Positions 1-8,744 of a DNA stretch of 25,243 bases are shown piece after piece (within the stretch, counting starts at the first letter, position 1; the number at the start of each line of letters is the position of its first letter). Origin of the DNA: Chara braunii (lineage: Eukaryota > Streptophyta > Charophyceae > Charales > Characeae). Under the pieces are notes generated by a model, which worked only from the letters and a program-made list of their open reading frames with translations, had not been told where the DNA came from and ran no database searches. A program made the translations under genes and the position numbers. The DNA is taken from positions 68,645 through 93,887 of the forward strand of contig BFEA01000986.1 of the NCBI GenBank assembly GCA_003427395.1, written 5' to 3'.

Positions 1-562
1 AACTCAAAATCAGACCGTCAGAATTCAAGTCTGTCAGTCTGGGGTGAATCGCAATTCTATTTTTAGCAACCCTGCTAGAGCGCTAGTCCAGAAACACTGT
101 ATTTGGGTCATTACAGTGCATTCCTGAAATTCGCTATATCTGGGGTAATTTCTGTTGATGTCAACATTGGCAAAATTTGAGTTTAGGGCTGTCAGGGAGT
201 AGGCTACTAAATCGCTACTACCTGTTGCTGTGTTTCAGTCAATTCTTGCCTACCCTTATCAATACTACTAATCTACTCTGCTTTCTGATGGGCTCTAGAA
301 TACTAGTGACCCCTGGAAGTTTGTGAAACTGCATGTTGCAACTTCAGTAAAAGTTCAGTGTCAGGTATAGGAAATCGTTAGTGACCCTGTCAACCTGATT
401 ACTAATCCCAGTGGTCCTGTTCCAACCCTAACTNCTTGTGCCCACTAACCCACATTGCCCTGTGAACTGACAGTGCAGCGAAATTTGAGTGTCTGTGTGA
501 TTAGTAAATCGTTGCACCCCTTGCTGTTTCATTTTTGTTTTAATTGTTGTCTGTGAGGGAAA
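1..562 (+). other. Noncoding leader of gypsy element 1
   Basis: This stretch has no sustained reading frame and ends at the first ATG of the gag frame. It is taken as the 5' untranslated leader between an unseen 5' LTR and gag. I did not recognise a primer-binding site complementary to a tRNA 3' end. One ambiguous base occurs at 434. Confidence 0.5.
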
Positions 563-1237
563 ATGTCTGACGCAGCTGACACAGGTGCAGGGAAGGTTGA
601 GGTCGTGATNAAGGCTGAAGGGGAACCCTCAGCCATAACACCACCTCCCCCTCCTCCGACCCCTGTGCAGCGGCGCAAGAGAGAGATCCAGGAAAAGCTG
701 CGAGAGCAACAGACTCTGCTCGCAGAAGCCGAGAGACAGGAGGCTGCTGAACTAGAAGCTGCAACAGATGCTTCCAGAAAAGAACATCTGCTGCAGCAGG
801 CCCAGAAAACTGTTGCAGATACTAGAGTGGCCCAGTGTACAAGGGACCTGGCTGAGCTGGTCCTCCTGCAGGACAAGCTGACCGCCGGCCACTTTACAAA
901 CTGGGATGAGAGGATCCAGAGGCTGGAGACCAGAGTGGCGGATCTGGGAACTCAGCAGTCAAAGATCCTGGATGCTATCCAGAATCTGACTGCTCAGTTA
1001 ACAACAGCCAATGTCGTCAGTCCCCTGGTCCCTGTGGTCCCCACTCTAAAACCTAAACAGCCTTCTCAGCCCTCTTCTCCACCTCCTTCATCCTCTGGAT
1101 CTCCTCACTCTTCGCGCAAGGCTTCTCCCACTCTCCTCCCAGGCGAAAGCCACACCTCCTCCCACCTTTGTTGTTGTTGTTGCTGGGGACAACAGAGGTC
1201 CCAAGATTCCTGCCCCCAACAAATTCAAGGGGGATGA
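563..1237 (+). pseudogene. gag N-terminal coiled-coil region, element 1
   Basis: The open frame encodes 224 residues. It has a Pro-rich stretch near residues 27-35, then a long Gln/Glu/Ala/Leu-rich helical stretch (about 40-145) typical of a coiled coil, then a Ser/Pro-rich linker. This is the N-terminal multimerisation part of a plant-type Ty3/gypsy Gag. The ATG at 563 is the first start after the leader and is followed at once by the conserved-looking frame. The true frame leaves this ORF around 1100-1150. The downstream Gag core (beginning near KIPAPNKFKGDD at about 1200) is in another frame, so the last 30 or so residues, including a run of Cys read from a GTT repeat in the wrong frame, are not real Gag. 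One codon contains N (610). Confidence 0.75.
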
Positions 1238-2195
1238 CCCCAAGATTGATGTGGGGGACTGGACTGCTGGAACCCGGGCCTATCTGAAGGGGTTCCAGTG
1301 CCCAGAGCAGCAAAAGGTGGCCACTGTTGTGGGTTGCTGGAGGGGCCTGCCCATAAATGGGCTACCTCTACAGCAAGTGCCTAGAATCAGACTTTGGAGG
1401 ACTGGGCCCTAACACTGGGGGCTGACAAACTTTTGCAGGCCCTGGAAGATCTGTTTGCAGACAAAGAAAGAGTCCGCAAAGCTGTTGATAAGATAGTACG
1501 CCTGGGCCAGCAGCGTTACAGCGGCAGTCTGCAGGCCCTGTTTGCTGAATATGAACAGCTGACTTCCACCCCTGGTTTGGTGATGTCTGCAGATGATCTG
1601 TTGACTAACTTTTGCAGGGTTGTGCCTGAAAAGTTGTGTTGCGTTGTACAGCGCCGGTCACAAAGACAGGAGATCATTTGGACGTGCATTACTGGACATG
1701 GAAGCTAAGCTTCATGTCCAGGCCCCCTCCAGTGACAGGAGGAGAGGCGCCTTCCCTCGTGGTGGTAGAAAGGGAAAGGCGGCCTTTGCATATGCGGGGT
1801 CTGGGTCAGCCTCTGACACAGGTTCCCAGCCTGGTACACCGCCAGCTGGGACTGTTTCCGCTGCTGTTCCAGATGTTGCAGCAGTTGCCCAGCAGCTGCA
1901 GGCTGCGCTGGGGGCCTTCCAAAAGGTCGGATCCGCCTCCAGCCCAGCCTCCAGCAGCAAGGGGAAGAGCCAGGGACGTCGCTCTTCAACCCCTGCCCGG
2001 CGCCCTAATCTGCCACGTGACGTCCACTTCCCAGCAGACCCTCTGAACCCCAACACTCTCCCATGGCATGATCTGAAGATCCAGGAGGGAGTGTGGAGGA
2101 AGAGGAAGGAGAGAGGTGTCTGCTTGAGGTGTGAGGGACAACATTTCTTGAAGGACTATCCCTACATGCCAAGCCCAGCTCAGTCAAAAAACTGA
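1140..2195 (+). pseudogene. gag core and nucleocapsid, element 1, frameshifted
   Basis: Gag-like sequence continues in three frames. Around 1200-1325 it reads KIPAPNKFKGDD, then a GDWTAGTRAYLKG-type helix. Near 1330 the frame shifts, an in-frame TAG follows at about 1381, and the frame 1394-1708 carries the rest of the retrotransposon Gag core (SLQALFAEYEQL). Near 1640 it shifts again into 1620-2195, with a Gly/Ser/Ala-rich linker and a terminal zinc knuckle. The knuckle reads CLRCEGQHFLKDY. Compared with CX2CX4HX4C it lacks one residue before His, and the last Cys is Tyr, so RNA binding would be lost. Gag would package the element RNA in a virus-like particle. Confidence 0.75.
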
Positions 2196-2287
2196 AGCTG
2201 AACCTGGAGACAGCAATTCCCTCCAGTGCTACAACTGCATCTGCAGCTGCAGCAGCTTCAGTTGAGACTCTTTCCTTCCCATCCAGT

Positions 2288-2695
2288 GTGGGAGCTGCAC
2301 GGGCAGCATCCTTTATCTATGAGGATCCTAACCCGGATCAGGAACCGGACCAGTCTGAGTGTCAGGCTTTGGCTGCCTTCTTCTTTCACCTGAAAGAACA
2401 AAAGCAGAACAAGTCTGATCTCATCCTGCTTCGGCCCCTGATCAACCATCACAGGATCAAAGGACTATTAGACTATGGAGCCACTTGCAACTTCATGTCT
2501 CCCAGTGCAGTCCAAAAACTGCATCTGGGCATGAAAGTGGTGCAGCTGTAGCAACCGCTGCAGGTCCGCATAGGGGACTCCACTGTTCTGACCATCAGGG
2601 AGAAGGTCAGGGGCATCCCTGTTACCTTCGACAGCGCGGGAGAAGTCAGACACGGTCTGAACTTCTACATCTTCCCTGACCTACCCTTTGACCTT
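2288..2695 (+). pseudogene. Aspartic protease domain, element 1
   Basis: The open frame 2288-2551 ends with LLDYGATCNFM followed by SAVQKL. This is the retropepsin active-site loop with Tyr where Ser or Thr is normal in D-S/T-G-A. A TAG stop at about 2549 cuts the domain, and the same frame then continues with a typical second half (VRIGDS, then FDLVFSMQWL, the conserved end of plant gypsy proteases) into the reverse transcriptase frame. The protease would process the Gag-Pol polyprotein. Both the changed DTG triad and the stop argue against activity. Confidence 0.75.
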
Positions 2696-3991
2696 GTGTT
2701 CTCTATGCAGTGGCTGAGAGCAGTCAACCCAAGGATCGACTGGCAGATCCCCAAGGTTGAACTGCCAAACAGCAAAGGGGTGTATCAGCCTTGCATGATC
2801 GCAGTTGATCATCACCCTCAGACTTCCTGCTTCTGCTTGAGAGCGAGAGAGTTTTATGCTCTCTCTCGCCAATATGATCATGAGCATATGTTCATCGCTC
2901 TGGTCAAGCAGACAGACGTTCCCTCTACTCCCTGTCCTCCTGAGATACAGCAGGTTGTGGACCAGTATGCTGATCTGATGCAAGAGCCCTTTGGGTTACC
3001 CAACCGGCCAACCAAGCATCATATTGAGTTGTTGCCTGGGGTGGTCCCTCCCAAGGGCCGCATCTATAGGATGTCACCTGCTGAGCTTGAGGAGCTCAGG
3101 CGACAGCTTGAGACCCTGACCAGCAAGGGCTGGATCAGGCCCAACACTTCTGAATTCGGTGCNCNAGTCCTCTTTGTTCCAAANGGGAGTGGNGAGTTCN
3201 GAATGTGCATNNACTACAGGGGTCTCAANAAGATCACTAGGAAGAGNACAGAGCCACTTCCTAGGATCGATGACCTACTGGATATGGTCCAGGGCTGCAC
3301 CATTTTCAGCAAAGTCGACCTCAAATCTGGCTACCACCAGATTGAGATGGCAGAGGAGGACATCCACAAGACGGCCTTCAAAACCAGGTATGGTACTTAT
3401 GAGTACCTGGTGATGCCATTTGGACTTTGCAATGCACCTGGCACATTCCAGACTGAGATGCACCGCATCTTTAAGCTGTACCTGGATGAGTTCATGGTTG
3501 TTTACCTGGATGATATCCTGGTATTCAGCAGGACTGCCAGGGAACATGCCGAGCACTTGGCTCTAATTCTGCAGGCATTACGTGACAGCCAGTATAAGAT
3601 CAACAGGGAGAAGTCCTCTTTTGGAGTTCCCTCTGTTATCTATCTGGGTCATGTGATTTCTGGAGATGGGCTGGCCCCTGAAGCAGCCAAAGTTGCTGCT
3701 ATTCAGGATTGGCTACAGCCCCAGACAGTGAGAGATGTCCGGTCATTCTTGGGTCTGGCCTCCTACTACAGAAAGTTCGTTAGGAACTTTTCTGCAGTGG
3801 CTGCACCTCTGACTAACCTCACCAAGAAAGACACTCCCTTTCTTTGGTCCCTCCACTGTCAAATGGCCTTTGCACGACTCAAAAAGGCCTTGACTCGTGC
3901 GCCTGTTCTGAAGTTGCCTGACCCCTCTGCCATTTGTTCTCACCACCGACGCCAGTCAGTATGGCACTGGGGCAGTCCTTCAGCAGGATGA
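2696..3991 (+). CDS. Reverse transcriptase fragment, element 1
   Basis: This is an open frame of about 431 codons covering the protease end, the RT fingers and palm, and the start of the connection. Recognisable blocks in order are HHIELLPG, KGRIYRMSPAELEEL, FSKVDLKSGYHQI (first catalytic Asp), YLVMPFGLCNAPGTFQ, and VVYLDDILVFS with the catalytic YLDD near residues 260-270, then YLGHVIS and SFLGLASYYRKF of the thumb. These are diagnostic of Ty3/gypsy RT. It has no proper start of its own: it is part of a polyprotein open from the stop upstream. Nine undetermined bases fall at 3163-3247 within the fingers/palm. The frame is lost near 3930, at the RNase H boundary. The palm motifs themselves look intact. 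Confidence 0.9.
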   Translation: MFSMQWLRAVNPRIDWQIPKVELPNSKGVYQPCMIAVDHHPQTSCFCLRAREFYALSRQYDHEHMFIALVKQTDVPSTPCPPEIQQVVDQYADLMQEPFGLPNRPTKHHIELLPGVVPPKGRIYRMSPAELEELRRQLETLTSKGWIRPNTSEFGXXVLFVPXGSXEFXMCXXYRGLXKITRKXTEPLPRIDDLLDMVQGCTIFSKVDLKSGYHQIEMAEEDIHKTAFKTRYGTYEYLVMPFGLCNAPGTFQTEMHRIFKLYLDEFMVVYLDDILVFSRTAREHAEHLALILQALRDSQYKINREKSSFGVPSVIYLGHVISGDGLAPEAAKVAAIQDWLQPQTVRDVRSFLGLASYYRKFVRNFSAVAAPLTNLTKKDTPFLWSLHCQMAFARLKKALTRAPVLKLPDPSAICSHHRRQSVWHWGSPSAG

Positions 3992-4448
3992 TGGTAATGG
4001 TCTGAGACCTGTAGAGTTTATGAGTAAGAAGATCAAAACTCAGAAGCTTTAGGACTCTACCTACGAGAAAGAGCTCTATGCTCTTGTCAGTGCCCTGAAA
4101 CATTGGAAACACTTTCTCTTGGGCAGGCACTTCAAGATCTTTTCTAATCATTCCACCCTGCAGTGGTTGAAGTCCCAGGGAGAGTTGAATGATAAACTGG
4201 CACGCTACATTCAGTTCATTGATCTGTTTGACTTTGAACTGAAGCATAAGAAGGGCTACTACAACAAGGTAGCAGACGCCCTCTCTCATAGGCCTGACTC
4301 TTTTGCGTTGATCTCCTCTACTCACTCCTTTGGAGAGGAGGTCCGTCAGACCATCGCTCGTTTGCTGCCCCAGGATCCGACTTATGGACCCATCGTCAGG
4401 AATCTGCAAGCAGATCCTAATTCTGAACTTGGCTATGCCCTGAGTTAA
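3931..4448 (+). pseudogene. RNase H domain and tether, element 1
   Basis: After a frameshift near 3930 the sequence reads TTDASQYGTGAVLQQ, the first RNase H strand with its catalytic Asp. An in-frame TAG follows at about 4050, then TYEKELYALVSALKHW with the catalytic Glu. The frame 4119-4448 continues with FSNHSTLQWL and KVADALSHRPD. The canonical form of the third block is TDHxxL, so Asn replaces a catalytic Asp here (codon AAT at about 4147). RNase H would remove the RNA strand during reverse transcription. The stop, the frameshift and the Asp-to-Asn change make it inactive. Confidence 0.8.
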
Positions 4449-5087
4449 GATCTGCTGTACACTTACAGCAGAGGAGAGGAGCGCTTGTGCATCCCTGAGA
4501 ATCAGCAGATGCGGACACTGCTGATGTGAGAGTGTCACGACGCGCGTGGACACTTTGGGTTCCTAAGGTCGTATGCAGCCCTGTCGCAGCGCTTCTTCTG
4601 GAAGGAGATGCGGAGTGATATGCTGCGCTATGTGGATACCTGTGAGCTCTGCCAAAGGAACAAGGTTCAGCGGAAACCTCCTTTGGGATTGCTCAAACCT
4701 CTGCCCATACCTGATGGTCCTGCCCAGTCTGTATCCATTGACTTTACAGACTTAGGCAAGACTACCCCTCGTGGCATGCGTTAGAGAATGGTCTGCGTGG
4801 ACAAGTTTTCCAAATACGCAGAGTTCATCCCCTTGCTAGAGGTAGCCAGGGTACCGGCTGTGAGAGCAGCCTTTTCTGAGAGGTGGGTCACGCACCATGG
4901 ACCGCCCACTTCTATTGTGAGTGATCGAGACCCCAGATTCTGCAGCGATGAGTGGCAGTCCTATTGCAAGGACTATCTGCACTCACGCCTGGACATGACT
5001 TTTGGTCGTCATCCTGAAGCCAATGGATTGGCCGAAGGTGATGAAACAGGTCCTGTTCCAGTTGCTACGCCCTGTGATCTCTCCTGA
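4449..5087 (+). pseudogene. Integrase zinc-binding and catalytic core, element 1
   Basis: Downstream of a TAA at 4446-4448 the same frame continues with a TGA at about 4527, then CHDARGH and CELCQ, the HHCC zinc-binding domain of Ty3/gypsy integrases. Next come SIDFTDL (first catalytic Asp), another TAG at about 4783, the open stretch 4788-5087 with VCVDKFSKYAEFIP, ISDRDPRF-like SIVSDRDPRF (second Asp) and HPEANGLAE (Glu). The DDE triad is therefore recognisable. Near 5035 the frame shifts into 5002-5832. Integrase would insert the cDNA into the host chromosome. At least three stops and one frameshift break it. Confidence 0.8.
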
Positions 5088-5832
5088 TCAGCAGGATTGG
5101 GATCTCCACTTGGCGAGGGCACATCTCATGTATAACATGTCTGTCCACTCCTCGACAGGGTTCAGTCCCTACCGGTTACATTGGGGACGTGAACCGCAAC
5201 AGCCTCTCGATGACATCATCGATAAGGCTAAGCCTGACCTTACCCCAGGCAGTGCGGAGCTCGCCAGACGCTATCGTCTGGATGTGGAGAGAGCCCGGGC
5301 GAACTTGTTCAAGGCCCAAAAGGCCATGATTGAACAAGCTAACCGCCACAGGCGGCCTTCCCCCATCCTTACTGATGACTATGTCTGGGTGGCCAGTTTT
5401 GAGTTGTCGAGGGAGGAGGATATTTCCCCCAAGCTGCTGCCGCGCTACCTGGGTCCGTGGCAGGTTCTAGATACAGTGGGCGCTGATCCCTTCGGTCCGT
5501 CGTACGTCATCGACGTCCTGCTGCATCTACGAACCTATCCGGTCTTCCATGCATCCAAGCTGCTGCCTTTCATGCCAGCTGATGCATTCCCTGACCGGCC
5601 TCCTCAATGGGGCCCACCAATCCCTGGTAAGGGATATGATGTGGTAGCCATTGAGGATGAGTGGGGCATTGGCCCCGACCGGCAGTATCTTGCCAGGTTT
5701 GCGTTTCAGCCCCCTTCTGAGAACCGGTGGTTCTACAGAAGAGACCTGATCAAGACAACAAAGTATGTAGTTCTGCGGTATGAGGCGACTCAGAAGGGAG
5801 ACCTTCACCGCTCACCTCGTCTGCACCCCTAG
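5002..5832 (+). CDS. Integrase C-terminal domain with chromodomain-like tail, element 1
   Basis: The open frame has 276 codons, of which the first 12 or so are out of frame with the integrase core. The rest follows the catalytic Glu. Visible blocks are DLHLARAHLMYNMSVHSSTG and FSPYRLHWGREP (end of the core), then LPRYLGPWQVL (the GPY/F module) and YPVFHASKLLPF. The tail from about residue 205 reads YDVVAIEDEW, then YLARF, then ENRWFYRRDL and VLRYEA. This follows the spacing of a chromodomain (V-x-I-L-x, YLVKW, TWEP, helix) but has lost several aromatic-cage residues. Chromodomains steer gypsy integration to chosen chromatin. The stop at 5830-5832 is followed by the purine-rich stretch expected before a 3' LTR. 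Confidence 0.8.
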   Translation: MVVILKPMDWPKVMKQVLFQLLRPVISPDQQDWDLHLARAHLMYNMSVHSSTGFSPYRLHWGREPQQPLDDIIDKAKPDLTPGSAELARRYRLDVERARANLFKAQKAMIEQANRHRRPSPILTDDYVWVASFELSREEDISPKLLPRYLGPWQVLDTVGADPFGPSYVIDVLLHLRTYPVFHASKLLPFMPADAFPDRPPQWGPPIPGKGYDVVAIEDEWGIGPDRQYLARFAFQPPSENRWFYRRDLIKTTKYVVLRYEATQKGDLHRSPRLHP

Positions 5833-6960
5833 CTCGGAGGTCCTTGCTCCCGGGGAGGGTAAGCCTGCAATGACTTGCTGATTTCTGCTGCCGAGTTTGT
5901 CTGCGAGGCTGTACACTAACCATAGGGTTAGATTCGCAATTTTGTTTGGCTGAGGGCTAACCGAGTGACATGCCTTTTGGGAAATTCGCAAGGGACAGAC
6001 CTGTAATTTTGAGGGACTACAGGCCCTAAACTAACCGAATCCCTACGACTACCCTAACTGCCTATAGCAGGCCCAGGCTATCCCTAGGACAGACAGGCCC
6101 TAAGTGGCCTGGACTGGTATACGGTCCTATAGCCTATAGTCGGGTCCGGTAGAGGCCGAGAGGCCGCAAAACAGCAACGGTACCGGTAGGTCCAGTCAGT
6201 CCAGTTTCGGTCTAGGCTAGTGTAGAAATCTTCAAGGCTAGGAAGGAAACCGGTAGGAGGATTTTTGGCTTTTCATTTTTCGCACACAGCGTTCGTGGCC
6301 AACGAAGTTGGGTAGCGCTGAATGCCTATAGCGGCACCTGAGAATCAGCGCAGTGGAGCAGCCATAGCCAGCCTGCTGAGACAGCCATAGCTGGGGCTGT
6401 ACTCAGCGCATCTACCCCCAGGGGATATCTGCGTTGACAGGGCTATATCGGAGGTTTTCACTGAGTATATGTGGGTACTATTGCTGCGGTAGCAACTGGG
6501 CAGCCATAGCCGCCTTCTTCATCGTCAGAGTGACTCATCGGCACTGGAGACTACTTCGTTGTTCATGATCTGCACCTGGGTGGATGGCGCTGGCCTCTGG
6601 GAGGCTATTGTTGTGCAGTGCTAGACTCTGAGAGTGTAGTAGTGAGTGGAGTGTGTGGTTCTGGAGTGGCGAGATACTGGGTGGAACTCTGTAACGATAA
6701 TTGAGGTTAATTGTGTTGAGTTGGCTCTTCATCTGGGATACTTTCCAATTGTGATCTTCGCAGTGTCAATTGTGATCGGTTGTTGGGAGTGTGTCAGGGA
6801 GAGAGAAACACTGACTGTATTCGCCCCTTCTGTGCATAATTGCTATTGCGCTGTTTATCTTTGATTTGTGTGCAGTTGGACCCTGTCTCCTTCTCCCCTT
6901 TGTCTCATGCATGTATGGGCGTGTGTGAGTTCTTCTGAGTGAGAGTGGCAATTAAAGTGT
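5833..6960 (+). other. 3' noncoding region and probable 3' LTR of element 1
   Basis: No coding frame is present. A purine-rich run, GGGGAGGG near 5851-5858, is a candidate polypurine tract just after the integrase stop. It is followed by about 1.1 kb of distinct sequence rich in short repeats such as CCTATAG and AGCCATAGC. An AATTAAA polyadenylation-like hexamer region lies at 6950-6956. The position fits a 3' LTR ending just before the satellite array. There is no second copy in the window, so the LTR ends and any target duplication cannot be shown. Confidence 0.4.
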
Positions 6961-6981
6961 CAGACAACCAAGATCATAACA

Positions 6982-7650
6982 CAAGTATGAATCGGACAAT
7001 CATCAAGTGCACGAAATTGACAAGGTGAGAGTGTAACTAATGAGAACACATGCACATGAGTAGTGGAACAACCAAGCATAAATCGGACAATCACCAAGTG
7101 CATGAAATTGACAAAATGAGAGTGTTACTTGTGAGAACACATGCATGCGAGTAGTGGAACAACCAAGTATGAATCGAACAATCACCAAGTACATGGAATT
7201 GACAAAGTGAGAGTGTGATTAGTGAGAGCACATGCATATGAGTAGTGGAACAACCAAGTATGAATCGGACAATCACCAAGTGAGGGATGGGCCACACATG
7301 TGAGTGAGACTTGCTCAAACACACGCATGGTGCCCATGTAAGCAACCAAGAATGAAACGGAATATCATCATGTGAAAGATGAGTCACGCATGTGAGTGAG
7401 ACTTGCTCAAACATATGCATGGAGCTCATGTAAGCAACCGAGAATGAAACGGAACATCATCATGTGAGAGAGGAGTCACACATGTGAGTGAGACTTGCTC
7501 AAACACATGCCTGAAGCTTATGTAAGCAACCAAGAATGAAACGGAACATCATCATGTGGGAGATGAGCCACACATGTGAGTGAGACTTGCTCAAACACAT
7601 GCATGGAGCTCATGTAAGCAACCAAGAATGAAACGGAACATCATCACATG
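6982..7650. repeat. Satellite array 1: 91-bp and 92-bp tandem units
   Basis: Unit starts marked by CAAG.ATGAA fall at 6982, 7073, 7164, 7255, 7347, 7439, 7531 and 7623. That gives three 91-bp steps, then four 92-bp steps. The first three units carry a right half ending AGTAGTGGAACAAC. The later ones carry GTGAGTGAGACTTGCTC and end ATGTAAGCAAC. The unit at 7255-7346 begins like the first type and ends like the second. ORFs across the array have no codon structure and are not genes. Confidence 0.92.
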
Positions 7651-7689
7651 AGTGAACTGAGCAAAGTAAGTGAAATGAATCATAAAAGC

Positions 7690-8455
7690 ACTATTATAAC
7701 TGAAAATCAAAGTTGCGATTCATTACGAAATGAAGAGATGGGAGAGTGAGTGAAACTCATCCTCATGCATGAAGTCTCAAAATGATAAGTGGCGATTCAC
7801 ATGGGAGTGGAGGAATGGACTACACAAGATTGGAAAGACCATCAAAACACTAGAACAAGCACAAAACAAAATTGCGATTTGTGAGAAAGTGGAGAGAAAT
7901 CCCAAGATGGAAAGTGGCGATTTGCATGGGGGTGAGGGAATGGACTAAACAAGAGTGAAAACATCATCAAAACAGTAGAACAAGCACAAACTAAAGTTCG
8001 ATTTGCTCCTAGGTGAAAAATGGAGAGAAGGTGAGAGGAGAGTGAGTGAAACTCGCTCTAATGCATGAAATCACAAGGTGGGAAGTGACGATTCACATGG
8101 GAGTGAAGAAATGGACTAAACAGGAGGAAAACATCATCAAAACACTAAATCAAGCACAAACAAGAGTTGCGATTTACTCCTAAGTGAAGAAATGGAAAGA
8201 AAGTGAAAGAAGAGTGAGTGAAACTCACTCTAATGCATGAAATCACAAGGTGGGAAGTGGCGATTCACATGGGAGTGAAGAAATGGACTAAACAAGAGGA
8301 AAACATCATCAAAATACTAGATCAAGCACATACAAGAGTTGTGATTTGCTCCTAAGTGAAAAAATGGAGAGAAAGTGAGAGAAGAGTGGGTGAAACTGAC
8401 TTTAATGCATGAAATCACAAGGTGGGAAGTGGCGATCCACATGGGAGTGTAGGAT
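7690..8455. repeat. Satellite array 2: about 171-bp tandem units
   Basis: Units begin at the phrase GGAAGTGGCGATTCACATGG or a close variant at about 7785, 7910, 8081, 8253 and 8424, giving spacings of 125, 171, 172 and 171 bp. The short unit 7785-7909 lacks roughly 47 bp of the right half. Sequence from 7690 to 7784 is a more degenerate partial unit. Units contain GCGATTYRCTCC, GAGTGAGTGAAACTC and ATGCATGAAATCACAAGGTG. No coding potential is seen. Confidence 0.9.
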
Positions 8456-8525
8456 GAGCCCATGGGGAGACCATTACTAGTGAAAAAGCATCCTATCATC
8501 TACTATAAGCTTTGGAAAGTTCCTA

Positions 8526-8691
8526 TGGAGAGAGAGAGAATAAAAAAGAAGAAAAAAAGAATGTAGATGAGAGATCATTGGGGGAGTAGGAGAAGGAAGA
8601 GGACAGGAGGAAGATGAAAAAGAAGAGGAAGAAGAAGTAAAAGAAGTAGAAGAAGAAGAAGAAAAGGAAGAAGGAGAAAAAGAGGAGGGAG

Positions 8692-8722
<31 letters not shown>

Positions 8723-8744
8723 AGAAAAAGGAGGAGAAAAAAAG
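8526..8744. repeat. Polypurine (GA/GAA) tract
   Basis: About 220 bp are almost wholly A and G on the plus strand, with GAA/GAAG runs, interrupted by a few pyrimidines near 8560-8590 and 8638-8650. The minus-strand ORFs of poly-Phe and poly-Leu over it are artefacts of composition. Confidence 0.9.

Larger units (their letters stand above)
1..5832 (+). mobile_element. Ty3/gypsy LTR retrotransposon 1, decayed, 5' LTR outside the window
   Basis: The plus strand carries the ordered domains of a Ty3/gypsy element: coiled-coil gag, gag core, zinc knuckle, aspartic protease, reverse transcriptase, RNase H, zinc-binding plus DDE integrase, and a chromodomain-like C-terminus. Integrase lies after RNase H, which is the Ty3/gypsy order and not the Ty1/copia order. 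The reading frame breaks at least five times and holds several in-frame stops, so the copy cannot be autonomous. No sequence in 1-562 matches the 3' flank at 5833-6960, so the 5' LTR must lie left of the window. The domain identification is firm; the exact outer limits are not visible. Confidence 0.9.

Noticed and set aside
6982-8455. CRISPR-like array
   Set aside because: Units are directly tandem with no unique spacers, the repeats are 91-171 bp, and the setting is eukaryotic.
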